Shown here piece by piece: positions 36,078 to 44,970 of a stretch of DNA of 64,000 nt. Position numbers and translations under genes: made by a program. Under the pieces are notes generated by a model. That model saw only the letters and a program-made list of their open reading frames with translations. It ran no database searches and was not told the origin of the DNA. The DNA is from Nitrospirota bacterium (GTDB lineage: Bacteria > Nitrospinota_A > UBA7883), in assembly GCA_024275315.1 (NCBI GenBank), contig JAJRZK010000027.1, positions 1-64,000 on the forward strand, given 5' to 3'. The stretch's first letter is position 1. Each line of letters begins with the position of its first letter.

Positions 36078-36122
36078 CCACCACAGGTGGCAAACCACCA
36101 CAGGTGGCAGACCGCCACAGGC
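36078..36122. repeat. 17-nt tandem hairpins between dsrL and dsrC
   Basis: CCACC-ACA-GGTGG at 36078-36090 and 36095-36107, then a degraded third unit (CCGCC-ACA-GG) from 36112, with a 17-nt period. The units lie in the transcribed spacer just after the dsrL stop, so tandem mini-hairpins would form in the mRNA and may separate dsrC expression from the upstream genes. Confidence 0.85.
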
Positions 36123-36123
36123 T

Positions 36124-37959
36124 CTACAGCCCCATACCCATCTCGATATATCCGCAGGGGCACACCTCGGCGCATATGTGGCACCCCACGCACTTCGTGT
36201 AGTCGGTAAACATCACGTAACCTTGCGGCATCTTCATATCCTTGTCGATAGCCTCGTACGGGCAATATACCCTGCACTGGTCACACGCGAAACAGAGCCC
36301 GCAACTTATGCACCTGGCCGATTCGGCCACAGCCTGGTCCACGGTGATTGTGCGGCTGATTTCGTCGAACCCGTGGCCCCGTTCCTCCACCGGGATGGAC
36401 ACCTCCTCGTTCCTGGGCGAGTGCGGGTAATAGTCCAGCCTGAGGCTCCTTTCCTTCACCACCCGCGCCCTGCCCCCGGACGGCGCCGCTTCGCCTCTTA
36501 TGTAATGGTCGATGGCGTTGGCGGCTTTGCGTCCCTCGCCCACCGATCGTGTGGATATCCCCAACCCCAGCACATCGCCACCGGCGAACACCCCGTCGAC
36601 CCGGGTCATCATGGTTTGGCGATCGACCTCCACCCATCCTTCATCGCCGGAAACACTTTTCATGTCTCCGGAAAGGTCCGGCTTCTGGCCGATACCCACG
36701 ATCAATGATGTAAGTTCCACCGTAAACTCCGACCCTTCGACGGGGACGGGCCTTCGCCTGCCCGATTTGTCCGGCTCTCCAAGCCTCATCCGCTGGCACC
36801 TTATCGCCGTCGCCCGGCCGTTGTCCCTGATCACCTCCAGAGGCGCCGCCAGGAACTCTATCCTCACACCCTCTTCTTCCGCCTCGGCAATGTCTCTGTC
36901 TATCGCCGGCATCTCCTCGCGGGTACGGCGGTATAGTATCGTCACGTTTACACCCATCCTCGCCGATATCCTGGCCGAATCGATCGCCGCCTTACCTGAC
37001 GAGTCGGTCTCGCCCACAGCCTCTCTGGCCGCCTGCCGGGTTTCGTCGTCCTCCTCGGCGAGAGCGGCGCGAAGCGACGCCCGTGCGGCGTCGATGGCGC
37101 TGTCTCCGCCACCTACCACCACGACCCGGTCTCCCACGTCCACCGTGGCTCCGGAGTTTACACGGTTAAGATAGCTTGCGGCGGTGAACACGTTGGCGGC
37201 GTCTTCGCCCGGCGCCCCCAGGCCGGAACCCTTGTGAGCCCCGGCGGCCAGATAGACAGCGTCGTAATCCTCACGAATCTGATTGAACTGTATATCTTTT
37301 CCAACTCTTGTGTTTGTTTTCAGATCGATCCCCAGGTCGAGAATTTTCCTTATCTCCGCGTCAAGAATATCCCTGGGCAACCTGTATGGCGGAATGCCGT
37401 AGCGCAACATGCCACCCGCTTCGGCGTACGCTTCGAAAATCACGACCCGGTATCCCCGGCGGGCTAGCTGGTAGGCGCATGACAGGCCCGACGGGCCGGA
37501 ACCTATGATGGCCACCTTTTTCCCGTTGTCGGCGTCTGTCAGTTTTCTTAAAGCAAGCCCCCGCCTGATCCCGTGATCCCCGATGAACCTCTCCATGTTG
37601 TTTATGGCGACCGAACCGTCGGCTTTATGCTGGCGGTTGCAACCCTTCTCGCACGGATGGGGGCATATCCTGCCGTGGGTGGCTGGCATGGGGTTTTTAT
37701 CGGTCAGAATCCGCCACGCCTCGTCCAGTGATTCTTCCAGTGGCCGTTTATAGAGATCCGACTGGGCTATCTGGGTGAGATAACCGCGAATGTCTTCGCT
37801 ACTGGGGCACTCCATCCTGCAAGGGGGCAGTTTCCTCACATACACGGGACATTTCCAGCTTTTCCCGTTGGTTACTACGATATCCCCAGCGTCCGCCAGT
37901 TCAAGATTCATTTTTCCGGATTTAACCAGGTCCAGCCCGGTGTGGCTAAACATTTTCAT
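36124..37959 (-). CDS. dsrL: DsrL, NAD(P)H:acceptor oxidoreductase
   Basis: 611 residues, FAD and Fe-S protein of the glutamate-synthase small-subunit type. An N-terminal cluster site is CRMECPSSEDIRGYL. The FAD-binding motif is VAIIGSGPSGLSCAYQLARR, the NAD(P)-binding motif is VVVVGGGDSAIDAARAS, and the C-terminal ferredoxin motifs are CISCGLCFACDQCRVYCP and CVGCHICAEVCPCGY. DsrL links the NAD(P)H pool to DsrAB. I use the ATG at 37959 (GGGGAG 6-7 nt upstream, overlapping the dsrB end) instead of an upstream start inside dsrB. It is shorter than Allochromatium DsrL (about 654). Confidence 0.93.
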   Translation of the reverse strand: MKMFSHTGLDLVKSGKMNLELADAGDIVVTNGKSWKCPVYVRKLPPCRMECPSSEDIRGYLTQIAQSDLYKRPLEESLDEAWRILTDKNPMPATHGRICPHPCEKGCNRQHKADGSVAINNMERFIGDHGIRRGLALRKLTDADNGKKVAIIGSGPSGLSCAYQLARRGYRVVIFEAYAEAGGMLRYGIPPYRLPRDILDAEIRKILDLGIDLKTNTRVGKDIQFNQIREDYDAVYLAAGAHKGSGLGAPGEDAANVFTAASYLNRVNSGATVDVGDRVVVVGGGDSAIDAARASLRAALAEEDDETRQAAREAVGETDSSGKAAIDSARISARMGVNVTILYRRTREEMPAIDRDIAEAEEEGVRIEFLAAPLEVIRDNGRATAIRCQRMRLGEPDKSGRRRPVPVEGSEFTVELTSLIVGIGQKPDLSGDMKSVSGDEGWVEVDRQTMMTRVDGVFAGGDVLGLGISTRSVGEGRKAANAIDHYIRGEAAPSGGRARVVKERSLRLDYYPHSPRNEEVSIPVEERGHGFDEISRTITVDQAVAESARCISCGLCFACDQCRVYCPYEAIDKDMKMPQGYVMFTDYTKCVGCHICAEVCPCGYIEMGMGL

Positions 37960-37970
37960 CCATCTCCCCG

Positions 37971-39053
37971 TTAAAGCCTGACATGGGAAGAGGTGTTGAA
38001 CGTGGACCGGGCCAGAGGCGAATCGTCTATATGGTACTTGGTGAAGGGGAATCCGGTCAGTTCGAAGAAGCGTTTCCAGCCGATCCTGTCCACCCATTCA
38101 CCGATCCGCTCGTACGGCCTGCCGGTTTGCTTGTACACGTCCAGTATCTTGCGAACCGCCGCGCCCACCTCCGGCCACCTTGGCGTGTTGTTGGGCAACC
38201 CCCACACCGCAAGCCGCATAAACGACGGCCCTTTACGGGTGCTGGCGGTTTTGCCGCCGAGCCATATGGACAACGTGTCGGTCTTGGCGTCGCGTATCTC
38301 CATGGTCGGGCATTGGCCGTGACACGCGCCGCAATACATGCATTTTTCATCCACGACTTCCAGCGTGGTCTTGCCGGTCTCATCCTGCCTCGGCCTGATC
38401 GCCGCCACCGGGCATATGGCGACAACTTTGGGCAACTCGCACACACCCACCCCTTCGGGCTTGATCCTGGGGGGGTGATGATGCTGGAGGTTGATGGAGA
38501 TGTCCGCCTGGCCGCCACAGTTTATCTGGCAACAGGAGGCGGATATCTTCACACGGGCCGGCAGGGAATCGTCGGTTACGAACTCTTCGTACAACAAGTC
38601 CATCAACGCCTTGACCGAACCGGCGGCGTCGGTGCCTGGCAGGTTGCAATGGAGCCAGCCCTGGGTATGCACGATGTTGGATATGGAATGACCGGTGCCG
38701 CCCACGGGAAACCCGAGCGTCTCGTTGACCTCTTTTATCAGAGGGTCTATGTCGGCTTCGTTGGCCAGGAGAAACTCCACGTTGGCCCTGCTGGTAAAAC
38801 GAAGGTGTCCCTGGCAATACTTATCCGCGATGTCACAAATCTGGCGGACCTTGTCCACGCTCAAGGTCCGTGGCGACCCGGCGCGAACCGTATACAACCT
38901 GTCCCCGTTTTCCGCCCCGTGCACGAGCACACCCGGGCGGAGCTTTTCGTGATAGCTCCATTTGCCGTAGTTTTTCGCCATGAGGGGGTGAAGGTTTTTC
39001 TTATAGTCTGGAGCTCCGTTGTCTCGCGGGGCCATCTTTTTCGCTCTTGCCAT
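37971..39053 (-). CDS. dsrB: Dissimilatory sulfite reductase beta subunit
   Basis: 360 residues. Key motifs: LRFTSRANVEFLL, GGTGHSISNIVHTQGWLHC, siroheme/4Fe-4S binding around SASCCQINCGGQADIS, and an inserted ferredoxin domain with CMYCGACHGQCPTM. DsrB forms a heterotetramer with DsrA that reduces sulfite (or works in reverse) with DsrC as co-substrate. It begins 14 nt after dsrA and ends overlapping the dsrL leader. Start ATG at 39053 has AGGAG about 12 nt upstream. Confidence 0.97.
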   Translation of the reverse strand: MARAKKMAPRDNGAPDYKKNLHPLMAKNYGKWSYHEKLRPGVLVHGAENGDRLYTVRAGSPRTLSVDKVRQICDIADKYCQGHLRFTSRANVEFLLANEADIDPLIKEVNETLGFPVGGTGHSISNIVHTQGWLHCNLPGTDAAGSVKALMDLLYEEFVTDDSLPARVKISASCCQINCGGQADISINLQHHHPPRIKPEGVGVCELPKVVAICPVAAIRPRQDETGKTTLEVVDEKCMYCGACHGQCPTMEIRDAKTDTLSIWLGGKTASTRKGPSFMRLAVWGLPNNTPRWPEVGAAVRKILDVYKQTGRPYERIGEWVDRIGWKRFFELTGFPFTKYHIDDSPLARSTFNTSSHVRL

Positions 39054-39067
39054 ATCCGGGCTATCTC

Positions 39068-40339
39068 CTAGCTATTGGTTGATTCCATGGATTCGACTTC
39101 TTCATTAACCACTGCCGGGTCATGTCCAGACTCACCCTCGAGCATGCCGGGGGCCAACTCCTCGAATTTTATATATGGATTGGAGCGTGGCGCGGTTATC
39201 ATCTCCGGATGAGGCTCCAGCCCCACTCCGTCCAGAAACGCCCCCAGCCCTATCCTGTTGATAAACTCGCCCACACGTTCATGTTCGAGCGCGTGCTCTC
39301 CCCAAAACTCCCATATCCGCTCCACGAGGTCTGTCAGCTTTTCCCAATCCTCCTCGGTCTGGAGCTTCATGAACGGAACCAGCACAGAGCTCATGGTGTC
39401 TCCGATTTTCAGCGTCCGTTTGCCGCCGATCAGTATGGTCGCGCCACGGTCCTTGCCGGGTTTAAGCGCCTTGTGCATGACGTTTATGCAGTGCATGCAC
39501 CTGACACAGTTGTCGTCGTCCACCTCGATCTGGTTGTCCTTCAGCGATATGCAGTTGGTGGGGCAACGCGTTATCACGTTGTCGATGACAAAATCGGCCC
39601 CATGCCCGTCCACGAACTTGCCCACCTCGGCCTGGTCTATTTGCATCGGTCCGCGCCAGGTGCCGATAATCGGCATGTCCGACCTTTGCATGGCGCAGGC
39701 GCAGTCGTTGGCGCATCCTGAAATCTTGAACTTGTACTTGTAGGGAAACTCCGGGCGGTGAAGCTCGCTGATATATGTGTTGGTTATGTGGGTCTGTATG
39801 GCCATGGTGTCTATGAGCGCCATCTCGCAACGGGCCTGGCCGACACAACAGGCCAGTGTCCGAAGCGCCGCGCCGGACCCTCCCAGATCCCAGCCATGTT
39901 CCATGAGCTCTTCGGCGGCGTCGAAAGTGCTCTTGTTATCGCTTCCCAGAAGCAGGATGTCCCCGGTCATGCCGTGTAGCTGTATTATACCGGCGCTGTG
40001 CTTTTCCCATATGTCGCAAAGCTCCCGCAGTGTAGCGGTGGAATAGACCCATCCGGCCGGGGGGATTATGCGGATCGTGTGAAACTGCGCTATGTCCGGA
40101 TATTTTTCGGCCAGCTCGGAATATCTGGCGATGACGCCGCCACCATACCCATCGACGTTGAGCACGGTGCCTTGCCAATAGTTCCACCTGTCTTCGTATG
40201 ACTGGTTCAACTGTCCCAGCAACTGTCCCACAGCAGGTTTTTTCGTCGCCAAACTCTTTAGATCCTTGACGAAACTGGGCCACGGTCCCGACTCCAGGTC
40301 GTCGATCATTGATGTGTTGATTTTATTCTCTGAAGACAT
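39068..40339 (-). CDS. dsrA: Dissimilatory sulfite reductase alpha subunit
   Basis: 423 residues from the ATG at 40339 (MSSENKIN) with AAGGGAG 5 nt upstream; an in-frame upstream start at 40588 gives an extension that does not look like DsrA. Motifs: FHTIRIIPPAGWVYST, the siroheme-4Fe4S ligands in ACCVGQARC (C-x5-C) and GCANDCACA (C-x3-C), and a ferredoxin insert with CPTNC and CVRCMHC. It is the catalytic subunit, with active siroheme, and precedes dsrB in the usual order. Confidence 0.97.
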   Translation of the reverse strand: MSSENKINTSMIDDLESGPWPSFVKDLKSLATKKPAVGQLLGQLNQSYEDRWNYWQGTVLNVDGYGGGVIARYSELAEKYPDIAQFHTIRIIPPAGWVYSTATLRELCDIWEKHSAGIIQLHGMTGDILLLGSDNKSTFDAAEELMEHGWDLGGSGAALRTLACCVGQARCEMALIDTMAIQTHITNTYISELHRPEFPYKYKFKISGCANDCACAMQRSDMPIIGTWRGPMQIDQAEVGKFVDGHGADFVIDNVITRCPTNCISLKDNQIEVDDDNCVRCMHCINVMHKALKPGKDRGATILIGGKRTLKIGDTMSSVLVPFMKLQTEEDWEKLTDLVERIWEFWGEHALEHERVGEFINRIGLGAFLDGVGLEPHPEMITAPRSNPYIKFEELAPGMLEGESGHDPAVVNEEVESMESTNS

Positions 40340-40530
40340 ACCGCTCCCTTTCATTTGATTTTGCCACCCAATTCTTTTTATATACCGGAATGCAAAGTTA
40401 ATAGCGCATGAATATGGGTTAACAAGTAGATGCAAATAAACCCGTTTGGATTCCAGAAGTCCGCCAAATTGCTGTAATGAGGCGACATGGGGACGTCTGG
40501 CCCCCGATTCGCCCAAGCCTTCATCTTTGT

Positions 40531-41922
40531 TTATCCCCCCGTGGTCAGGCCGGTTTTCCGGATAAACGCGGCGAAATCCTCCCCCCATGTCGGCGCTCCG
40601 CAGGAGTGCAGATGGGCGTAGGACGCAATGGTGTTTTTATATATTATCCCGTCCATACCGCCGGCGATCCCGCTCCCGCGCAACGCTCTCCACGCGAATT
40701 TCACGTCCGAACCAAGCCCTGTCACCCGGGAATGGTGGAACTCGTGGCATTTGATCTGGCTGGCCGGGTTGAACCATTCCAGGGCTCCGGTGGCTTCCAG
40801 GGTCATGTAGCCAAGCCCCATTGGTTTGCTGGTCATCTCCACGGCGCAATCGAGCGCCGACACCATTTGGCCCGCAAGCCCGTTCCATTCGATGGATCTT
40901 GTCAGGTACATCATCCCGCCGCATTCGGCGTAGACCGGTAAACCCCGGTCGATCTCGCTTTTTATCACACGCCGAAGGGCTTGATTGGCCTCCAGTTCCT
41001 TTATGAAAACCTCCGGAAACCCGCCACCGATATACAACCCGTTCACCTCCGGCAAGACGCTGTCTTCCAGGGGGCTGAAGGGAACTATCTCCGCCCCCGC
41101 CGATTCCAGCGCCTCAAGGCATTCGGGATAATAGAAGGTAAACGCCCGGTCCAAGGCGACACCGATCCTTATATCCGGCTCGACCTTCCGCTTTGGGCAA
41201 GGCTTCACCATCGGCAGATCACCAGCCGTAGCGGCGATTGTCGTTAACCGGTCAAGGTCGACATTGGCGCCGACAATCTCGCCGATCGCTCCGATTTTTC
41301 CCGCCAGGGCCGGGTCTTCCTTCACCGGGACCAGGCCCATGTGCCTTTCTTCCAGCCCCACCTGATCCGGCGCTTTCGGGATCACGCCGAGGATTTCCAT
41401 CCCCACATGCCGCTCTATTGATTTGACCAGCTTGCTCTCGTGACGGGGTGAGGAGACACGGTTGAGGATAACGCCGGCGATGGACAGCTCCGGATCGAAA
41501 TCCCGGTATCCCGTCAGGAGAGGAGCCACTCCCCTGTTCATGCCCCATGTGTCTACAACGATAACCACGGGAGCGTCGAGCAGATGCGCAAGACCGGCCG
41601 TGGAATCGGTCCCGTTGATATCGATCCCGTCATACAGCCCGAGGTTTCCTTCTATCAGCGCTATATCAGCCCCCGGAGAGGCGGATTGAAAAGAGCGCAG
41701 AATGTTCTCGTCGCCCATCATGTAAAAATCGAGATTGCGGCAATCTCTCCTAGCCGCGCTGGTCATCCACATCGGATCGATGTAGTCTGGCCCCTTTTTG
41801 AACGGCTGGGCGGACAACCCCTTGTTCGTAAGCGCCCTGAGCAGACCCACGCTAACAGTGGTCTTGCCACAGCTCCTGTGCGGGGCCGTTATGACCACCC
41901 TGGGCGCGCTACCTGATTTCAT
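40531..41922 (-). CDS. dsrN: DsrN / CbiA-like siroheme amidase
   Basis: 463 residues, cobyrinate a,c-diamide synthase fold: an N-terminal dethiobiotin-synthetase-like ATPase (VVITAPHRSCGKTTVSVGLL) and a C-terminal glutamine amidotransferase with nucleophile region GLPVYAECGGMMYLT and HEFHHSRV. In dsr loci this gene is DsrN, which amidates siroheme to the siroamide cofactor of DsrAB. It is separated from dsrA by 190 nt, all in the same direction. A role in B12 synthesis is possible, but there are no other cobalamin biosynthesis genes here. Confidence 0.9.
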   Translation of the reverse strand: MKSGSAPRVVITAPHRSCGKTTVSVGLLRALTNKGLSAQPFKKGPDYIDPMWMTSAARRDCRNLDFYMMGDENILRSFQSASPGADIALIEGNLGLYDGIDINGTDSTAGLAHLLDAPVVIVVDTWGMNRGVAPLLTGYRDFDPELSIAGVILNRVSSPRHESKLVKSIERHVGMEILGVIPKAPDQVGLEERHMGLVPVKEDPALAGKIGAIGEIVGANVDLDRLTTIAATAGDLPMVKPCPKRKVEPDIRIGVALDRAFTFYYPECLEALESAGAEIVPFSPLEDSVLPEVNGLYIGGGFPEVFIKELEANQALRRVIKSEIDRGLPVYAECGGMMYLTRSIEWNGLAGQMVSALDCAVEMTSKPMGLGYMTLEATGALEWFNPASQIKCHEFHHSRVTGLGSDVKFAWRALRGSGIAGGMDGIIYKNTIASYAHLHSCGAPTWGEDFAAFIRKTGLTTGG

Positions 41923-42283
41923 TGATCACGATTATTGACGGCTATACAATTCATCATCAAACGGCGATTCTAACAGGTTGATGAAAATATTGCTCGACAC
42001 CTGGTGGAGATTATCATTGCCAGGCGCCAGCGCCGCTGTTTAATTATCCCGAATCCCCAGCATCGGCGACAGCGGCGCACGCTGTTTTACGCACAGATTG
42101 AATCGTTTTCCCGTCAAATACATCAATAACCAAGGCGTTGCTATTCGCCAGGGGACGATTGTTGGTTGTCTGATCGAGTATCGGGGATCATCTGTCTGGA
42201 TGGCGGCCGTTTGCGCCACACGCCAATAATTGGCATAATCGAGCTACGTTATGGATATTCCATCATCATTGGGAGACCACTAG
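41923..42283. promoter_or_regulatory. Divergent dsr promoter region (dsrN / dsrJ)
   Basis: 360 nt between the divergently transcribed dsrN and dsrJ. It must contain promoters for both arms of the dsr locus. I do not see a clear sigma70 or sigma54 site. It includes a GC-rich self-complementary block (CAGCG-C-CGCTG near 42029) and a dsrJ ribosome binding site GGGAG about 10 nt before the start. Confidence 0.5.
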
Positions 42284-42631
42284 ATGTTGACACGGGCAGG
42301 GTCCGTTGTTGTGTTCCTGGCGGTTCTTGCTTTTCCATTTTTCTACAACCTCGTTTCCACCGGCTATTCCTCCAGCGCCACCGCGCAACCCCAGTTAAAA
42401 ATAGCAAAACCGGGCAAATGCGTGGAGGATACGGCCTGGATGCGGAAAAACCATATGAAGATGCTCATCCATGTCCGCGAAAAAGCCGTTCGGGAAGGTG
42501 TGCGCTCAGTCGATCACAGCTTTCATGGTTGCATAAACTGCCACCCGAAACGGGAAGAATTTTGCAACCGGTGCCATGACTATGTGGGAGTGAAACCGGA
42601 ATGCTGGAACTGTCATCATTACGATTTATGA
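42284..42631 (+). CDS. dsrJ: DsrJ triheme cytochrome c
   Basis: 115 residues, ATG at 42284. An N-terminal hydrophobic anchor (VVVFLAVLAFPFFYNLV) is followed by three CxxCH heme-c sites in the last 35 residues: CINCH, CNRCH and CWNCH. This matches the periplasmic DsrJ of the DsrMKJOP complex. It begins the plus-strand dsrJOP operon and is followed 12 nt later by dsrO. Confidence 0.96.
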   Translation: MLTRAGSVVVFLAVLAFPFFYNLVSTGYSSSATAQPQLKIAKPGKCVEDTAWMRKNHMKMLIHVREKAVREGVRSVDHSFHGCINCHPKREEFCNRCHDYVGVKPECWNCHHYDL

Positions 42632-42643
42632 AAATGGCTTGAT

Positions 42644-43423
42644 ATGGCTCTTGACAGAAGAGATTTTCTGACGATCGGCGGCCTGATCGCCGCAGGTACG
42701 GCCCTTGGTTCAGTCGGCTCGGCGTTCTCCCATACAGCCAGCGGGCATGAAGGTCACGAGGCGGAGCCGGCGGTAAAACGGACCGGCGACCGGGCGTCGT
42801 CCAAAAACAAATGGGGAATGGTGATCGATATCGAAAAATGCGGCGAGGGTTGCGACGCATGCGTCCGCGCGTGCCGAAAAGAAAACAACGTGCCGCATTT
42901 CGACGATCCGAAGCTGGATATCCACTGGATACGGAAAATAACTTTTAAACAAAAAGGCGTTCCCGGGGCGGAGGAACGTCAGATGCCGGCCATGTGTTTT
43001 CATTGCGAGCACCCACCCTGCGCCCATGTCTGCCCGGTCGCCGCCACTTTCAAGCGGGCGGACGGGATCGTCCTGGTGGACAAGCATCGTTGCATAGGAT
43101 GCAGGTATTGCATGATCGCCTGTCCCTACAAGGCCAGATCGTTCGTATCTATGCATGTGGAGCCAAAACCGGGCGATAACCGGGATGTGCCTGTTCGCAT
43201 GCACGGAGTTGTTGAAAAATGCAACTTCTGCGTACACCGGATCGACAGCGGCGAAGAGCCGGCCTGCGTGGAATCATGCCGCAAAGAGGGGAACGGCGCC
43301 ATGGTGTTCGGTGATTTTAACGATCGCGCAAGCAAAGTTTCGGAAATGGTTCGAACCAGCAGGGCGCGCCGGATAAGGCCGGACCTGGGGTGCGATCCGC
43401 AGGTTTTTTACATGGGGATATAG
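42644..43423 (+). CDS. dsrO: DsrO periplasmic ferredoxin-like protein
   Basis: 259 residues. A Tat signal (DRRDFLTIGGLIAAG) directs folded export. Four 4Fe-4S cluster motif sets follow, e.g. CGEGCDACVRACRKENN, CFHCEHPPCAHVCPVAA, CIGCRYCMIACPYKAR and CNFCVHRIDSGEEPACVESC. This is DsrO/NrfC-type. The stop overlaps the dsrP start (TAGTG). The start context is weak. Confidence 0.95.
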   Translation: MALDRRDFLTIGGLIAAGTALGSVGSAFSHTASGHEGHEAEPAVKRTGDRASSKNKWGMVIDIEKCGEGCDACVRACRKENNVPHFDDPKLDIHWIRKITFKQKGVPGAEERQMPAMCFHCEHPPCAHVCPVAATFKRADGIVLVDKHRCIGCRYCMIACPYKARSFVSMHVEPKPGDNRDVPVRMHGVVEKCNFCVHRIDSGEEPACVESCRKEGNGAMVFGDFNDRASKVSEMVRTSRARRIRPDLGCDPQVFYMGI

Positions 43424-44628
43424 TGGCCACCAAAATTAAGCACACCAGGATAGAAGGGAAATCTTCGGCCTACCTCGTTTTTATGATAGTGGCGGGAGCG
43501 CTGGCTGCGCTCAGCCCCCTTTCGGCTCTGTACCTCTTTTTCGAAGGTCATCACGTCACCAGCATGACGAACCAGGTACCATGGGGAATGCCGATCGTCA
43601 TGGCGATCTATCTCATCGGAGCATCCGCCGGGTCGCTGGTGTTGTCGGCCATGTCATCGGTCTTCGGGCGCGCCGAGTACAAACCTTTTTCCAGGATGGC
43701 GGCGTTGCTGGCGGTGTTGCTTATCGTCGCCGCCCTTATGGCGATCATCATGGACTGGGGCCGGCCGGACCGTATTCTTGTCCCCTTTTTCCATTTTCAG
43801 CCGAGGTCGATGTTCTCGCTTAACGCCATATTATACTCGCTGTACATGGCTCTGGGGATAGTCTACCTGTGGGCCATGTTCCACAACAAGGAAAAGCTGG
43901 AGAGGTTGCTTGGTCTTTGCGCTGTTGCGCTTGCAATACTCGTCCATTCGGGTACCGGCGCCATTTTCGGATTCGTGTATGTGCGTGAGCTGTACAACTC
44001 CCCCCTCCTGCCACCAAGTTTCATCGCGGCCGCCTTGTCCTCCGGCACGGCGCTTATGATAATCACCCTTCACTACACGTTCAGGTTCACCGGCAGAAAG
44101 CTGGACGAGCGACATGTGCACAACCTTGGCAAACTCATGGGGGTGTTTATTCTGGTCGTTATCTATTTCATATTCATCGAGAACGTAACCCGCTCATACG
44201 CGCCGAAAAACTATGAAGCCGCCTCGTTCCTGCTGTTGCATGGCGGCAAATACACCGCCTATTTCTGGATCGGCCTGGTTTTGATGGGTCTTGTGGTCCC
44301 AGCCATTATCGCGCTAAACGGCGCCACCGGTAAATCCGTGAGGTGGATTCTCGCCGCGTCCTGGTTGCAATTGGCTGGTGTGATGCTCGAACGATACCTG
44401 ATTGTGATACCGGCGCAAATTCTGCCTCTCGAGTTTTTCCCCAACAAGGAGATCACCAGCGGGTTTCTTGACGGCCAGTTCGCCGAATACAGCGTGTCGC
44501 TACTGGAATGGATATACTCGCTGGGCCTTGCCGGCGTGGTGATGTTCGGTTATGGTCTCGCCATAAGACTGTGGCCAATGGTCCCCACCGAGGCGGCATA
44601 CCCGGAACAGCTATTAAAAACTAATTGA
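43423..44628 (+). CDS. dsrP: DsrP NrfD-family membrane subunit
   Basis: 401 residues, about ten membrane helices of the NrfD/PsrC type (quinone interacting), e.g. YLVFMIVAGALAALSPLSAL and FFHFQPRSMFSLNAILYSLY. The GTG at 43423 overlaps the dsrO stop with GGGGAT just upstream, so it is coupled to dsrO; an ATG at 43390 inside dsrO is less likely. It completes the DsrMKJOP complex. Confidence 0.94.
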   Translation: MATKIKHTRIEGKSSAYLVFMIVAGALAALSPLSALYLFFEGHHVTSMTNQVPWGMPIVMAIYLIGASAGSLVLSAMSSVFGRAEYKPFSRMAALLAVLLIVAALMAIIMDWGRPDRILVPFFHFQPRSMFSLNAILYSLYMALGIVYLWAMFHNKEKLERLLGLCAVALAILVHSGTGAIFGFVYVRELYNSPLLPPSFIAAALSSGTALMIITLHYTFRFTGRKLDERHVHNLGKLMGVFILVVIYFIFIENVTRSYAPKNYEAASFLLLHGGKYTAYFWIGLVLMGLVVPAIIALNGATGKSVRWILAASWLQLAGVMLERYLIVIPAQILPLEFFPNKEITSGFLDGQFAEYSVSLLEWIYSLGLAGVVMFGYGLAIRLWPMVPTEAAYPEQLLKTN

Positions 44629-44970
44629 GTGAACCACCGACCAGCAACCAGCGGTTTTGGCGTCACCACTTTTATTCGGTATTTTCCATGCACTTTTTCA
44701 CGCAATCCAATTTGTAATATACACTTACAATCCAGAAAATTCGGGGCAATTTTATTATGGATTGAATTTATCTTTCAATTGAAATTCAAAGTTTTATCAA
44801 TACCAGTATCTATCTGATTATATGGAATATTTATAGCTTCGGAACCCCTCGATCTTACTGATAAACCATGGATTTACTCTCGGGCCATGGGAAAATCCTT
44901 GAAAAAGATTGAAAACTGCATAATAATCAAAACCCAAATCAAAATATAATAATCTGATATATTTATATCC
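44629..44970. other. AT-rich intergenic region
   Basis: About 340 nt downstream of dsrP and upstream of the GspE/PilB ATPase. It is conspicuously AT-rich from 44690 onward compared with its neighbours. I see no gene, strong terminator or array; it probably holds the promoter of the next gene. Confidence 0.45.

Noticed and set aside
37960-38097. N-terminal extension of DsrL into dsrB
   Set aside because: It overlaps dsrB coding sequence; the ATG at 37959 has its own ribosome binding site.
40340-40588. N-terminal extension of DsrA from an upstream start
   Set aside because: The extra 83 residues are not DsrA-like, and a good AAGGGAG site precedes the ATG at 40339.
40531-41922. cbiA as a cobalamin biosynthesis gene linked to the btu operon
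   Set aside because: No other cobalamin synthesis genes are present; its place directly before dsrA fits DsrN better.
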